A DNA stretch of 64,000 bases from Citrobacter freundii (GCA_003243445.1 QFQQ01000020.1:1-64000), one strand, 5' to 3'. Shown: positions 25,601 to 33,545, counted from the stretch's first letter. Notes: generated by a model not told the origin, from the letters alone. Numbers and translations: made by a program.

Positions 25601-26058
25601 CTGATCTCATCCTGGATCTGTTTGCCCTTGCTGCTGCTGACAAATGTATTGGCCTGACCAAGGTTTTGCGAACGGAGATCAATTGCGTCATTTAAATTCC
25701 TATGCCTCAGTTCCAGCTGTGTGCTTAGTAGTTTCGTGTTCTCCTGCTGGGCAGGATTGTCTATCGTGAGGCTTTGCGCCCTCGCCAGATGTGATTTGGC
25801 CGATTCCATGGCATTGCGGTGATTGGACAGATGATCGGAGTCACCGCTGATGATAAATCCGCGCGTGGAGCTTTCTGCGTCGAGGGTAGCAGCAAGCACC
25901 CGGTCAAATTCATACATGACCTCGTGAGTATGGGTAACCATATTGCTTGCCCTGATAAAACTTTCGCTGTTGCGGAAAGAAAAGACTGCGACTGCTACCA
26001 GAACTAAAGTACAGATACCAAAACCCAGGAGAATTCTCCGGCTTAACGTCATTTTCAT
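22615..26058 (-). CDS. Hybrid sensor kinase: CHASE3-GAF-HK-3xREC
   Basis: 1147 aa. TM1 (about 7-27), CHASE3 sensor domain (about 35-175, 'ESSTRGFIISGD'), TM2 (about 183-205), GAF (about 240-385), a long coiled coil of E/L/Q repeats (about 385-470), HisKA with 'FLANMSHELRTPLNSIL', HATPase ('GTGLGLSISRELAHALGG'), and three receivers beginning 'KVILIMEDDPAF', 'KKLLVVEDNEQQN' and 'KKVLVVDDDIRN', each with its acceptor Asp. Such proteins integrate an extracellular signal and pass phosphate through the receiver chain. The glutamate-rich coiled coil between GAF and HisKA is a possible CheR/CheB target. It is the first gene of the operon, 97 bp before cheR. Confidence 0.92.
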   Translation of the reverse strand: MKMTLSRRILLGFGICTLVLVAVAVFSFRNSESFIRASNMVTHTHEVMYEFDRVLAATLDAESSTRGFIISGDSDHLSNHRNAMESAKSHLARAQSLTIDNPAQQENTKLLSTQLELRHRNLNDAIDLRSQNLGQANTFVSSSKGKQIQDEIRRIITNARNLELALLEERKAASERDAKNFSIVFISLLVVIGITLGIVYWIIITNIKALRKAENETAEKNWLLTGSFQLNEKIRGEKATPVLAQTIIDQLCSYLSAQVGAIYVQENGRLFRVGGYALPPNSPESILPGETLAGQAAAQKKTIYFSEVPPGYLPISSATGMATPSSIVCFPLLMDDQLKGVIEIGAARSFSPLEIQLMERSAETVAIAVAAAQSRTRTQELLEESQRLTEELETQQEELKQFNEELLEKTDLLEKSEGELKAQQEELQQINEELEEKANLLEEQRSQLENAKTDIERKAKELELTSKYKTEFLANMSHELRTPLNSILILSKILSENKENRLSAKEVEFAMNIHNSGSDQLKLINEILDLSKVEAGKMELEIEEMTLDEIVSGKHAMFDELAKSKFIEFTIERDPQLENILVTDKQRLQQILRNLLSNAFKFTPRSGKVTLSIKPTDESQSYKNPEMTITHNVIAFSVSDTGIGIPKDKLDLIFEAFQQADGSTKRKFGGTGLGLSISRELAHALGGELIVTSEEGKGSTFTLLLPQRFSGSFKTEGSKNFETKHSVPLPPTEEKPAERFPKKDGEPYDDRHEISEKDKVILIMEDDPAFASLLMNFVRDRKYKAIVATQGNTGLSYARYYKPDAILLDMKLPVMNGSEVLKYLKNDPSLRHIPVQIISGYDLKKESLELGAFDFLRKPVEKDSLMNAFDRIEDFSNKKMKKLLVVEDNEQQNTAIRELIGNGDVKSFPAFSGQQAYEMLSGDHFDCVIVDLGLPDMSGFDLLEKIKDTETLQRIPIIVYTGKDLSREENMQLMKYANTVVLKTANSHERLLDETMLFLHRVESKLPKEKQHIIRKLHRSDEVLVGKKVLVVDDDIRNIYSLTNVLEEEGMECVIADNGRKAVEELKAHPEIDIVLMDIMMPEMDGYEATKAIRVIPEFEKTPIIALTAKAIKGDREKCLDAGMSDYISKPVNVEQLLSLMRVWLYK

Positions 26059-27145
26059 ACGACTGGTTTAGGAAAAAGGAGGCGGGTACGGATCAGCTTT
26101 ATAATAAAAATTACGATCAACTGTTATATGCAGATCTATTGATTGCTAAAAATAGAAATTGTAAAAGAGATTACAGGTCGTCTCCGGAGAAATTTAAACA
26201 AATACTGTTCCTTTTGGATTACCTTTTTGAGTGATATCCGTTCAATTTCAGCAGTGAAGACCCGGCCCTCAGTAAAAACACTTATGGCTGTACGCTGCGG
26301 ATTCAGGTATGCAGGAGGATGCGGCATTTTATGGGCTGCAAACTCAGACCGGCGCAATATCCGATACCACACGTTCCGGCGGTACCAAAGAAAAAGTACG
26401 CGTGCACTTCCTCTTACTTCCGTGTTCAATACCCTGAAGTGTATTTCCTGACTCAATTATGTCCCCATTTTCAAAAATGTAGTACAAATAATTCCACAGT
26501 AATCCTGCTATTGTATTTGCGTCGTAAGATCCGAAAATAGATTGCCCTCTTGCATGGTCTTCCTTTTAAAACCAATGTCGTTTAAGCGCCGGGCGTAGGG
26601 CCCCCTCTAAATCTCTCCGCCGCGGCGGAGAGATTTAGAGGGGGCCTTACGGCCAGGCGAGCAAATCGCGTTCCGTTAACTAAACGACATTCCTTTTAAA
26701 ACGGTCGAATAAGTCCATAGATATTTTATAAAATTTAAGTCAAAAAGATAAGGGCATACACCTAAACAAAAAACTATTAACCCTTATTCCTGAAAATAAG
26801 ATAATCCCAAAAAGTTTAACCCAATTCTTTTTCGGTAGTTTGAATTCACTAAGCCATTACGTATGAAGATTCATCTTTTGCTTTTTGCAAAAGATGACTT
26901 ACTCTTTCACTGATCATTTATCTTTCAGGCCGGTGCCGCACCGTTGATCCTGCGGATCCATCCTCACTATTGTTGTAAGAATCGACACAAAGAACATCTT
27001 CTTATCAATATGCCAGATCGTGCAGATTATAAGATATGCAGGAAAATAAGGCTGCTAACAAAGAGCTGTCATCCGGCACCGCCTACGCCAAGCTTCAGCG
27101 GGCAAGCCGGGACAATCCGCGAAATCAGCGCATCCAAAACCGCGA
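26059..27145. other. 1.1-kb gene-poor region
   Basis: Apart from the MITE-like element at 26573-26691 no feature is seen. ORF-sized open frames at about 26140-26450 on both strands lack family resemblance, sensible starts or codon pattern. The right part (26700-26860) is AT-rich, possibly promoter DNA for the kinase operon or remnants of lost genes. Confidence 0.4.
26573..26691. mobile_element. MITE-like element M2 (119 bp) with 11-bp direct repeats
   Basis: Ends CAATGTCGTTTA and (reverse complement) AATGTCGTTTAGTTAACG, matching element M1 at 52283-52478. Flanked on both sides by CCTTTTAAAAC (26562-26572 and 26692-26702), a perfect 11-bp direct repeat as left by transposition. The inside is a near-perfect ~70-bp palindrome centred at 26622 (CTCTCCGCCG / CGGCGGAGAG), which is the outer layer of nested elements A and B. 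Confidence 0.85.
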
Positions 27146-27394
27146 TCACGATTGTTCCTGTAAAATTTCTGTCAGCGGAATCTTCAACGCACGGGAAATT
27201 GCCATCAGCGTCGTCAGTGTCGGATCACCTTTTCCGCTTTCAAGCGTCCAGACCTGGCTGTATGCAATATCCGCTGTATGAGCAAAGTCGCGTGTTGTCA
27301 TCCCACGTTCCTCGCGCAGTTGCTTTAGTCTTTTTCCAAAATTGTTCAGCATTCGCTGATCCCTGTTGTTTCTTGCCATCGGCAGTAATTTCAT
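27146..27394 (-). CDS. XRE-family helix-turn-helix regulator
   Basis: 82 aa, a single Cro/C1-type domain: 'FGKRLKQLREERGMTTRDFAHTADIAYSQVWTLESGKGDPTLTTLMAISRALKIPLTEILQEQ', with helix 2 'TTRDFAHTAD' and recognition helix 'AYSQVWTLESGK'. No effector domain. The N-terminus starts with a basic tail; the second Met (27379, MARNNRDQ) may be the true start. It could repress its own or the divergent gene at 27618, 223 bp away, which is inference. Similar small regulators are common in integrative elements, but no integrase is nearby. Confidence 0.9.
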   Translation of the reverse strand: MKLLPMARNNRDQRMLNNFGKRLKQLREERGMTTRDFAHTADIAYSQVWTLESGKGDPTLTTLMAISRALKIPLTEILQEQS

Positions 27395-27617
27395 TCATTT
27401 CAAAAAAATAGATGACCTGATTTGTCAAGTCTTTTAAAAAATCAGTATTTTTAAGGTAAGATATTTATACGCAAGAGCTTCATTAGAGTTCATACTGTTA
27501 AGCACGACTATTTCCCCTTATTTAGTTTTTTTGATTGACTACACACATTGAGAATAGAAAATTTTCTCATTGAGTATAACTATTTATTCACCGGCGAATG
27601 CCGTATAACTTATTTAT

Positions 27618-28115
27618 ATGTCACCTAATACTTTTGCCGCGGTTAATCCGCGCTATTTTTTGAACAAGCTGGCCCTGCATCATTCGATCAACTCTTTGTC
27701 GGTCGAACCGCTTAACGTAATTGTTCGGCTATTTGCAAAGAGACCATATCCGGAGATGCTGGAATTATTTGAAGACTTCTGCGAGGCAGCGGTTGCTCCT
27801 GCATTCTGCTGGAAGAAAACGCCTGGGGAGCTATTAGGTTTCGCCGAAGAACTCGAGCAACTGATCGAAGCCTGTTATCTTCTGTACCGTAACCGCAGAT
27901 CAACTCCATCAGCATCTGCTCAGCTAAAGCCGCTGAAAGATTTCTTTCATACATTTTCCTTGCCCGACTGGAAAAGAATACTGCATGAATGGACACGCGC
28001 CGCCCTGTCGCCCAACAGCATTGCGGAATCAGGCAAGCCAATGGAAATGATCCCGTTTGTAAGAGGAATGGAGGAGTTGATGAAAAGCGGAAGTGATCTG
28101 CCCGCAAGTTTTTAG
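27618..28115 (+). CDS. Hypothetical protein, 165 aa
   Basis: 165 aa, soluble, predominantly helical, no signal peptide. Visible segments: 'NPRYFLNKLALHHSINSL', 'FEDFCEAAVAPAFCWKK', 'LIEACYLLYRNRR' and 'PLKDFFHTFSLPDWKRILHEWTRAALS'. No known family was recognised. It is divergent from the XRE regulator and is followed by hairpin element E2 and a bidirectional terminator. Its frame is clean from an ATG preceded by AACTTATTTAT, and the amino-acid composition looks coding, but it could be lineage-restricted. Confidence 0.65.
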   Translation: MSPNTFAAVNPRYFLNKLALHHSINSLSVEPLNVIVRLFAKRPYPEMLELFEDFCEAAVAPAFCWKKTPGELLGFAEELEQLIEACYLLYRNRRSTPSASAQLKPLKDFFHTFSLPDWKRILHEWTRAALSPNSIAESGKPMEMIPFVRGMEELMKSGSDLPASF

Positions 28116-28220
28116 TTAAGGACTGCATATTCTTCTTCCTTCGCTTCGCTGCGGCAGACAAGCCCGCAGATTATAAGCCATTCATCAATGGAAGACAGAT
28201 CCTGCCGAAAGACTTCCTTA

Positions 28221-28273
28221 CCGTCCTTCTCGCCTTACCGGTAAAAAATAAACCGTTAAGGCGAGAAGGACGG
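28221..28273. repeat. Hairpin element E2 (covarying-arm family)
   Basis: Arms CCGTCCTTCTCGCC...  (28221-28242) and GGCGAGAAGGACGG (28260-28273) pair around TAAAAAATAAA. The core CGCCTTACCGGT matches E1 and E3, while the outer arm differs yet keeps pairing. It lies in the 340-bp gap between convergent genes. Confidence 0.85.
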
Positions 28274-28394
28274 AGACAAACAATCTCATGTTTTTACTTT
28301 ACGCAGATCACCTGCTTTAACCAGGAACTTATCTGCGCGATCTGTGGCCTTGCCCGCCAGACTAAAAAGAACAGAATACTAAGCGATAAAAAAC

Positions 28395-28425
28395 AAAAGA
28401 GACAGGCAAATACCTGTCTCTTTTA
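28395..28425. terminator. Bidirectional terminator
   Basis: Stem AGAGACAGG / CCTGTCTCT (28398-28406 and 28413-28421) with T-runs on both strands, between convergent genes 27618-28115 and 28456-29163. Confidence 0.9.
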
Positions 28426-28455
28426 TATATCGTCCATCTCAAAGTTGAATCAGGA

Positions 28456-29163
28456 TCAGATCACCACTTTATTTGTTTTTGTAACGGTACCGTTTCCTTT
28501 ATTTCTCACTTTTCCCAAACCGCCTGATCTCAGTTTAAGATTTTTCTCTGCATTCACTTCTGCGTTCCCAATACCATCATTGTTCATATCTATTGTTTGC
28601 ACCACGAAATTCGCAGCATGCAGATTTCCCACACTCTTATTACTGATCACTGCATCGTCTGCTTTCCCTTCAAGCTCAAGATTGCCTACACTATGATTGT
28701 CGAGATTCAGCTTTTGCGCGGCAAGTTTCAGTTCCACATTTCCCACGCTTTGATTTTGCATTTTAAGGTTGTCAAATGTCAGCGTGCCGGTGGTGGTCAC
28801 ATTACCCACAGTTTTCAGATCGATTGATTTCAATTGTTTGAAAGTGATATACACCGTCATTTTCTTGCTCTTCTTAATGTTCACATTCTTTTTCATTGAA
28901 ACAGTAAGACCATTATCACTTTGATTCACGGTGATCAGATCCTGCAGGTTATCTTCTGCTTCCACTTTTACCGCTTCTTTATTTCCCTGTGCCAGCACCA
29001 CATTGAAGACGCCGCCAACAGTCAGCTGGCTGAATGAATTTACATTCACATCCCTTGTTACTACGTTCCCGCTTCCGGTCACTTCAATCTTGTCATCCTG
29101 CGCTCTCACTGCAAAAGGCAATACAAATGCTGCCGCCATTAATAATACCGAGATCTTTCTCAT
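28456..29163 (-). CDS. GIN-domain (DUF2807) secreted protein
   Basis: 235 aa. Signal peptide (about 1-21, ending AVR-AQD), then a right-handed beta-helix-like GIN domain (about 30-230) made of repeated strands such as 'VGNVTTTG', 'SVGNVELKL', 'SVGNLELEG', 'SVGNLHAAN'. DUF2807 proteins are called putative auto-transporter adhesin heads; function is not proven. They are often linked to PadR-type regulation and envelope stress. A dyad at 29202-29215 upstream is shared with the outer membrane barrel gene 12238-15051. A standard terminator lies downstream. Cell location: periplasm or surface. Confidence 0.92.
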   Translation of the reverse strand: MRKISVLLMAAAFVLPFAVRAQDDKIEVTGSGNVVTRDVNVNSFSQLTVGGVFNVVLAQGNKEAVKVEAEDNLQDLITVNQSDNGLTVSMKKNVNIKKSKKMTVYITFKQLKSIDLKTVGNVTTTGTLTFDNLKMQNQSVGNVELKLAAQKLNLDNHSVGNLELEGKADDAVISNKSVGNLHAANFVVQTIDMNNDGIGNAEVNAEKNLKLRSGGLGKVRNKGNGTVTKTNKVVI

Positions 29164-29200
29164 ACCTGATTGGTTTTAATAGTTATTTATTGATATTCAA

Positions 29201-29217
29201 ACGAAGTCTTTCGTAGA
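29201..29217. promoter_or_regulatory. Shared dyad ACGAA-N4-TTCG(T), site 2
   Basis: CGAAGTCTTTCGTA (29202-29215) is the reverse complement of the 14-bp word at 15096-15109. Located 39-53 bp before the start of the GIN-domain gene. Confidence 0.55.
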
Positions 29218-29308
29218 ACGAAGATGCGTTTCTTTTTGTTACAGGGAATTTTGAAAAATTATGAGTGGAGGTTTTTTCATTTGGAACGGCAAACTGCGGA
29301 TCAGCAAT

Positions 29309-29457
29309 TGACCGCCGACCGCCGACCGCGGACCGCCGACTTTCTCTTAAAAAGAGCAGTCATTTTATAAGTAAGCAAACAGCGCTTTTGTTTGGTAAAA
29401 ATTATGAGGCTCACACCCATGTCCACGACGGCGGTCCGCGGTCGGCGGTCGGCGGTC
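29309..29457. repeat. F4 inverted array between divergent genes
   Basis: Left arm 29309-29340 (GACCGCCGACCGCCGACCGC) and right arm 29428-29457 (GCGGTCGGCGGTCGGCGGTC) are complementary over ~30 bp with an 87-bp loop. Unlike F3, F4 is found upstream of genes: here it sits in the 351-bp gap between two start codons. No other feature was seen in the gap except the dyad at its left. Confidence 0.9.
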
Positions 29458-29514
29458 AAACTCCCATGCCACATCCCTTTCCTTTATTCCGTCCATTTCC
29501 CCAATTTTGCACCC

Positions 29515-30396
29515 ATGACAATCGACCTCTCCAACCTCACCCCTGCCGAAAAGCAATACTTCCTCCAGCATGCCATTGCGCCGAGACCGATCTGTTTTGC
29601 CTCCACGGTCAACAGCAACGGCGAGGTGAATCTCAGTCCCTTCAGTTTTTTCAATATGTTCTCCTCGAATCCACCCATTGTCGTATTCTCCCCATCAAGG
29701 CGGGTTCGCGACAATACAACAAAGCATACACTGGAAAATCTGCATGAAGTACCAGAAGTGGTGATCAACATCGTGACGTTTGAAATGGTCCAACAGGTAT
29801 CACTCGCAAGCTGTGAATACCCCAAAGGCACCAATGAATTTGAAAAATCCGGCTTTACCGCAGAACCGGCAACAATGATCAAGCCTCCAATGGTAAAGGA
29901 GAGTCCAATTAAAATGGAGTGCCGCGTGCTCGAAATAAAACCGCTGGGCACCGAAGGTGGCGCCGGCAATCTCGTTATCGCCGAAGTGGTCCGCATGCAT
30001 ATTGACGACCAACTACTGGATGCAAACGGAAAAATGGATCAGCGCAGGATCCATCATGTAGCAAGATTGGGTGGCGACTGGTATTGCGCCGTAAATGAGA
30101 CCAGTCTTTTCCAGGTCGAAAAGCCCAACACAAAACTGGGCATCGGTATTGACAACCTGCCTCTTTCCATCCGCAACAGCACCATTCTGACCGGCAATAA
30201 TCTCGGTCAGCTCGGCAATGTCCACGAGCTCCCTGTCATCGATGCCGCCTACGACGACGATCACCTGAAGCAGATCGTCCAGTACTACAGCCTCAACCCT
30301 GAAGACATGGAAAAGGAATTACATCTTCACGCAAAAAAACTACTTGACCAGGGAAAGGTGACAGAGGCGTGGCAGGTGTTGCTGGCGGGCGTATAG
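29515..30396 (+). CDS. Flavin reductase-like FMN-binding protein
   Basis: 293 aa from ATG 29515; a longer frame to 29392 runs back through the F4 repeat and is not believed. The flavin reductase-like domain (about 10-190) shows 'ITPRPICFASTVNSNGEVNLSPFSFFNMFSSNPP' like start ('IAPRPICFASTV'), 'TLENLHEVPEVVINIV' and 'PLGTEGGAGNLVIAEVVRMHI'. It binds FMN and reduces flavin or an organic substrate; partner unknown. A C-terminal helical extension (about 200-293) is typical of the Bacteroidota members. Cytosolic. The stop is followed at once by an F3 array. Confidence 0.88.
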   Translation: MTIDLSNLTPAEKQYFLQHAIAPRPICFASTVNSNGEVNLSPFSFFNMFSSNPPIVVFSPSRRVRDNTTKHTLENLHEVPEVVINIVTFEMVQQVSLASCEYPKGTNEFEKSGFTAEPATMIKPPMVKESPIKMECRVLEIKPLGTEGGAGNLVIAEVVRMHIDDQLLDANGKMDQRRIHHVARLGGDWYCAVNETSLFQVEKPNTKLGIGIDNLPLSIRNSTILTGNNLGQLGNVHELPVIDAAYDDDHLKQIVQYYSLNPEDMEKELHLHAKKLLDQGKVTEAWQVLLAGV

Positions 30397-30542
30397 GTTC
30401 GATGGTGGATGTTGGATGGTCGATGGTCGGGCTTCGCTATTTGATAAATAATAACTGCAATTAAGCTTTCAAACGCAGACAGCATTTTACTATAATTGAA
30501 CACCAGTCGCGAAACCCGACCATCCACCATCGAACATCGAAA
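30397..30542. repeat. F3 inverted array between convergent genes
   Basis: Left arm 30397-30436 (GATGGTCGATGGTCGGGCTTC) and right arm 30507-30542 (CGAAACCCGACCATCCACC) are complementary. The array starts on the base after the stop of the flavin reductase gene. Confidence 0.9.
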
Positions 30543-30564
30543 CAACCGAAAAACCTCTTCAAAC

Positions 30565-30589
30565 GAAAAAGGGCCGCTCCCGCGACCCT
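30565..30589 (-). terminator. Rho-independent terminator of the DUF4197 gene
   Basis: Minus strand: AGGGTCGC-GGGA-GCGGCCCT followed by TTTTTCG. Confidence 0.85.
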
Positions 30590-30611
30590 CAACCAGAGTA
30601 TGGATTAAAAG

Positions 30612-31334
30612 TTATTTCTTCACGCTGCCAAATACTTTCTGCAGTAAGGCAGAGGCCTGGCCCATCGGATTGGCGCGGATCGTTGCTTCTTCTTTTGCTA
30701 CCTGATCAAATAAAGCGTCAACGGCTTTGCCGACTACGTAAGATGTCAGATCAGGATTTATCTTATTGAATGTTGTCGGAAGTTTGTTGTAGGTGTTGAC
30801 GATATCACCATAGTATTTCGTTGCTTCCACTTTGTCCAGTGATGTTTGAACAGAAGGTTTGAATGCTGCGATCAGCTTTTCTGTTGTCTTTTGTTTGAAA
30901 TACTGGGTGGCTCCGTCTTTCGGGCCGGTCAGGATCTTCAACGCATCAGTCACCGTCATTTCCTTGATCGCGTCTACGAAGATCGGTTTTGCAAAACCTA
31001 CTGCGTCTTCTGCACCGCGGTTGATCGCCAGGATGGCCTTATCCACCTGTGCGCCCATTCCTGCAGAGCGTAATGTTTTTTCTATTTTCTGTGCATCGGG
31101 AGGAAGGAACATTTTATATACCTGGCTGCCGAAGAAACCATCGGTCTTGTTCAGGTTCAGCACCGCATTAGCCACCCCTTGCGTGAGCGCTTCTTTGATA
31201 CCCTGGCCTGCCTCATCTTCAGATACACCGGAAGACGAGCTTTTACTTAAGATCTTGGGGATTTTGATTTGCGCATCAGCAGAAGCCGGTAATACGGCAG
31301 CACTAAAAAGAAGGGCGACGAGATAGGTTTTCAT
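30612..31334 (-). CDS. DUF4197 secreted protein
   Basis: 240 aa from ATG 31334 (a 15-residue upstream extension is rejected because it would precede the signal peptide). Signal peptide about 1-22 (ending ASA-DAQ). The rest is the helical DUF4197 domain: 'GIKEALTQGVANAVLNLNKTDGFF', 'IKIFLPPDAQKIEKTLR' region, 'INRGAEDAVGFAKPIF', 'MTVTDALKILTGPKDGATQYFKQKT', and 'YVVGKAVDALFDQVAKEEATIRANP'. Widespread in Proteobacteria and Bacteroidota; function unknown. Periplasmic. Single gene with its own terminator. Confidence 0.9.
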   Translation of the reverse strand: MKTYLVALLFSAAVLPASADAQIKIPKILSKSSSSGVSEDEAGQGIKEALTQGVANAVLNLNKTDGFFGSQVYKMFLPPDAQKIEKTLRSAGMGAQVDKAILAINRGAEDAVGFAKPIFVDAIKEMTVTDALKILTGPKDGATQYFKQKTTEKLIAAFKPSVQTSLDKVEATKYYGDIVNTYNKLPTTFNKINPDLTSYVVGKAVDALFDQVAKEEATIRANPMGQASALLQKVFGSVKK

Positions 31335-31490
31335 CAGATCATTATTATGTTTTGTAATAGGATTGGGTCTGCCATCCAAACGGACCTGGCCGTTTTCCGG
31401 TATGAACAGGCCTCCAAGTTAACCGGCAAACCTTTAATATCCAATAGCCGGACGGTGATTTGACGATACTTTAGTGAAAACCGCTGCATA

Positions 31491-31800
31491 CGGGGATTTA
31501 TTGGATTTTTGGGATCAGGAGGATTTTTGATCATTTTCATAGATGAATAGGCAGTAGCGAACCGCTAAATGCTTAATCCAGGACGACAAAGGAAGATTTT
31601 TGGGATTTCTTGGGACGAGGTTTCCAGGAAAAATTAACCCGTTCCTAATCATTGAAAAGCTCCCATCCAATCCCAAAAATCCCTTCCCGCTCTCAAAATC
31701 CATCAAATATATACGACCACCAACCACCACCATTCCTCAAAACCTCCCTCCATCCTCCCGAAACCATCCCCCTAATCCCAAAAATCCAATAAATCCCCGT
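31491..31800. repeat. F5 double inverted array upstream of lysS
   Basis: Outer arms 31491-31529 (GGGGATTTATTGGATTTTTG) and 31763-31800 (CAAAAATCCAATAAATCCCC) pair; inner arms 31591-31620 and 31662-31690 (GGGATTTCTTGGG / CCCATCCAATCCC) also pair. It fills most of the 490-bp gap between the divergent DUF4197 and lysS genes and ends at the lysS -7 box. Confidence 0.9.
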
Positions 31801-31808
31801 TACCTTTG
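31801..31808 (+). promoter_or_regulatory. lysS -7 promoter element (TACCTTTG)
   Basis: Perfect TAnnTTTG, 16 bp before the lysS start. The -33 region would fall within the F5 arm (no TTG there), so the repeat may have replaced it. Confidence 0.6.
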
Positions 31809-31824
31809 CGCTCAATTTCGCACC

Positions 31825-33375
31825 ATGAGCACTCAACACCTCTCCGAACAGGAACAACTCCGCAGGGAAAAACTGGCCGAACTCATCATGATGGGGATCG
31901 AACCCTATCCGGCCCCATTATACCCGGTCAACAGCAGTTCCGTTTATATAAAGGAAAATTATAAGGAAGAAACAAAGGAACAGTTCCAGGACGTTTGCAT
32001 TGCCGGCCGTATCATGAGCGTACGCGATATGGGAAAAGCAAACTTCTGCGTGATCCAGGACGGCGCGGGAAAGATCCAGCTGTATATCCGCCGCGACGAT
32101 ATCTGCCCCGGCGAAGACAAAAGCCTGTATGATATCGTTTGGAAAAAACTGATCGATATCGGTGACATCATTGGTATCCGTGGTTATGCCTTTATCACAA
32201 AAACCGGCGAAACTTCGGTACACGTAAAAGAATTGACCCTGCTCAGCAAATCACTGCGCCCGCTTCCGATCGTTAAAGAAGCAGATGGCCAGACCTTCGA
32301 TGCAGTAACGGATCCTGAATTCCGTTACAGGCAACGTTATGCAGACCTGATCATCAACCCGGCCGTAAAAGAAACATTTGTAAAGAGAACAAAACTGATC
32401 AACTCGATCCGTGAGTTCCTGAACAGCCATAACGCACTCGAGGTTGATACCCCGGTATTGCAGGCCATTCCTGGTGGAGCTGCGGCACGGCCATTCATTA
32501 CACATCATAACGCACTGGACATTCCATTCTATCTGCGTATTGCAAATGAGCTTTACCTGAAACGCCTTATCGTTGGCGGTTTTGATTGGGTATATGAATT
32601 CAGCCGCAACTTCCGTAATGAAGGCATGGACCGTACACATAATCCTGAATTCACCGTACTTGAATTCTATGTGGCATACAAAGACTATTTATGGATGATG
32701 GAAACTACCGAGCAATTGCTGGAAAAAGCTGCAGTTGATGTATCCGGTTCCACAGACGTAACGGTCGGTAACAAAACCATTTCTTTCAAAGCTCCTTACA
32801 AGCGCATCAGCATCTATGATGCAATCAAAGAACACACGGGCTTTGATGTCAGCCGCATGAGCGAGGAACAACTTCGCTCCGTTTGCCGTGAATTGCATAT
32901 CCAGGTTGATAATACAATGGGTAAAGGCAAACTCATCGATGAGATCTTTGGCAACAAATGCGAAGAGCATTATATACAACCAACATTCATCATCGACTAT
33001 CCGGTTGAGATGAGCCCGTTGACCAAAAAGCACCGCGACAAACAAGGTCTCGTGGAAAGATTCGAACTGATGGTAAATGGTAAAGAGATCGCAAATGCTT
33101 ACACTGAGCTGAACGATCCGATCGATCAGCGCGAGCGTTTTGAAGAACAGGTAAAACTGCTTGAGCGAGGCGACAATGAAGCAATGTTCATCGACAATGA
33201 CTTCCTGCGCGCATTGGAATATGGCATGCCGCCAACATCCGGTATCGGATTTGGCATTGACCGTCTTTGCATGTTGCTGACCAATCAGACCTCTATTCAG
33301 GATGTATTGTTCTTCCCGCAGATGAGACCGGAGAAGGTGGAAGGGGTTAAAGAGGCGGAAGAAAGTAAAAAGTAA
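31825..33375 (+). CDS. lysS: Lysyl-tRNA synthetase, class II
   Basis: 516 aa from ATG 31825; a longer open frame to 31600 is only the F5 repeat. N-terminal OB-fold anticodon-binding domain (about 55-160, 'VCIAGRIMSVRDMGKANFCVIQDG'), then the class II catalytic core with motif 2 'FRNEGMDRTHNPEFTVLE' (about 270-287) and motif 3 'SGIGFGIDRLCML'. It charges tRNA-Lys with lysine. Cytosolic and essential. The C-terminus 'EESKK' and the stop codon are encoded by the F1 repeat that follows (GAAAGTAAAAAGTAA), so the natural tail may be altered. Confidence 0.97.
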   Translation: MSTQHLSEQEQLRREKLAELIMMGIEPYPAPLYPVNSSSVYIKENYKEETKEQFQDVCIAGRIMSVRDMGKANFCVIQDGAGKIQLYIRRDDICPGEDKSLYDIVWKKLIDIGDIIGIRGYAFITKTGETSVHVKELTLLSKSLRPLPIVKEADGQTFDAVTDPEFRYRQRYADLIINPAVKETFVKRTKLINSIREFLNSHNALEVDTPVLQAIPGGAAARPFITHHNALDIPFYLRIANELYLKRLIVGGFDWVYEFSRNFRNEGMDRTHNPEFTVLEFYVAYKDYLWMMETTEQLLEKAAVDVSGSTDVTVGNKTISFKAPYKRISIYDAIKEHTGFDVSRMSEEQLRSVCRELHIQVDNTMGKGKLIDEIFGNKCEEHYIQPTFIIDYPVEMSPLTKKHRDKQGLVERFELMVNGKEIANAYTELNDPIDQRERFEEQVKLLERGDNEAMFIDNDFLRALEYGMPPTSGIGFGIDRLCMLLTNQTSIQDVLFFPQMRPEKVEGVKEAEESKK

Positions 33376-33441
33376 AAATTCAAAAGTAAAAAATAGAAAC
33401 CTCCGGATCGTAGATGCCTCTACTCCGGAGGTTTTACTTTT
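33363..33441. repeat. F1 inverted array overlapping the lysS stop
   Basis: AAAAAGT units from 33363 to 33396 include the last lysS codons and the stop. A terminator stem follows and a short complementary TTTTACTTTT arm ends at about 33441. Confidence 0.9.
33397..33434 (+). terminator. lysS terminator
   Basis: Stem AAACCTCCGGA / TCCGGAGGTTT with T-run, nested in the F1 array. Confidence 0.85.
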
Positions 33442-33545
33442 AATTCACTAATTATACACGACTCTTATACGCTCACCCCCGCGTGTTTGTATTTTTTGTA
33501 GCTTGTACTATCACCACGGGTTTAACGGTTAAGGTCAATATAGAC

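Noticed and set aside
26136..26456. Open frames on both strands, ~100 aa
   Set aside because: No family resemblance and no clear start; overlapping frames on both strands suggest chance.
26944..27411. 155-aa open frame on the plus strand
   Set aside because: Antisense to the XRE regulator, which has clear domain features.
29265..29747. Open frame of 160 aa on the plus strand
   Set aside because: It runs through the F4 array and overlaps the real flavin reductase gene in another frame.
31600..31824. 75-residue N-terminal extension of LysS
   Set aside because: It is a translation of the F5 repeat; LysS homologues start at the ATG at 31825.
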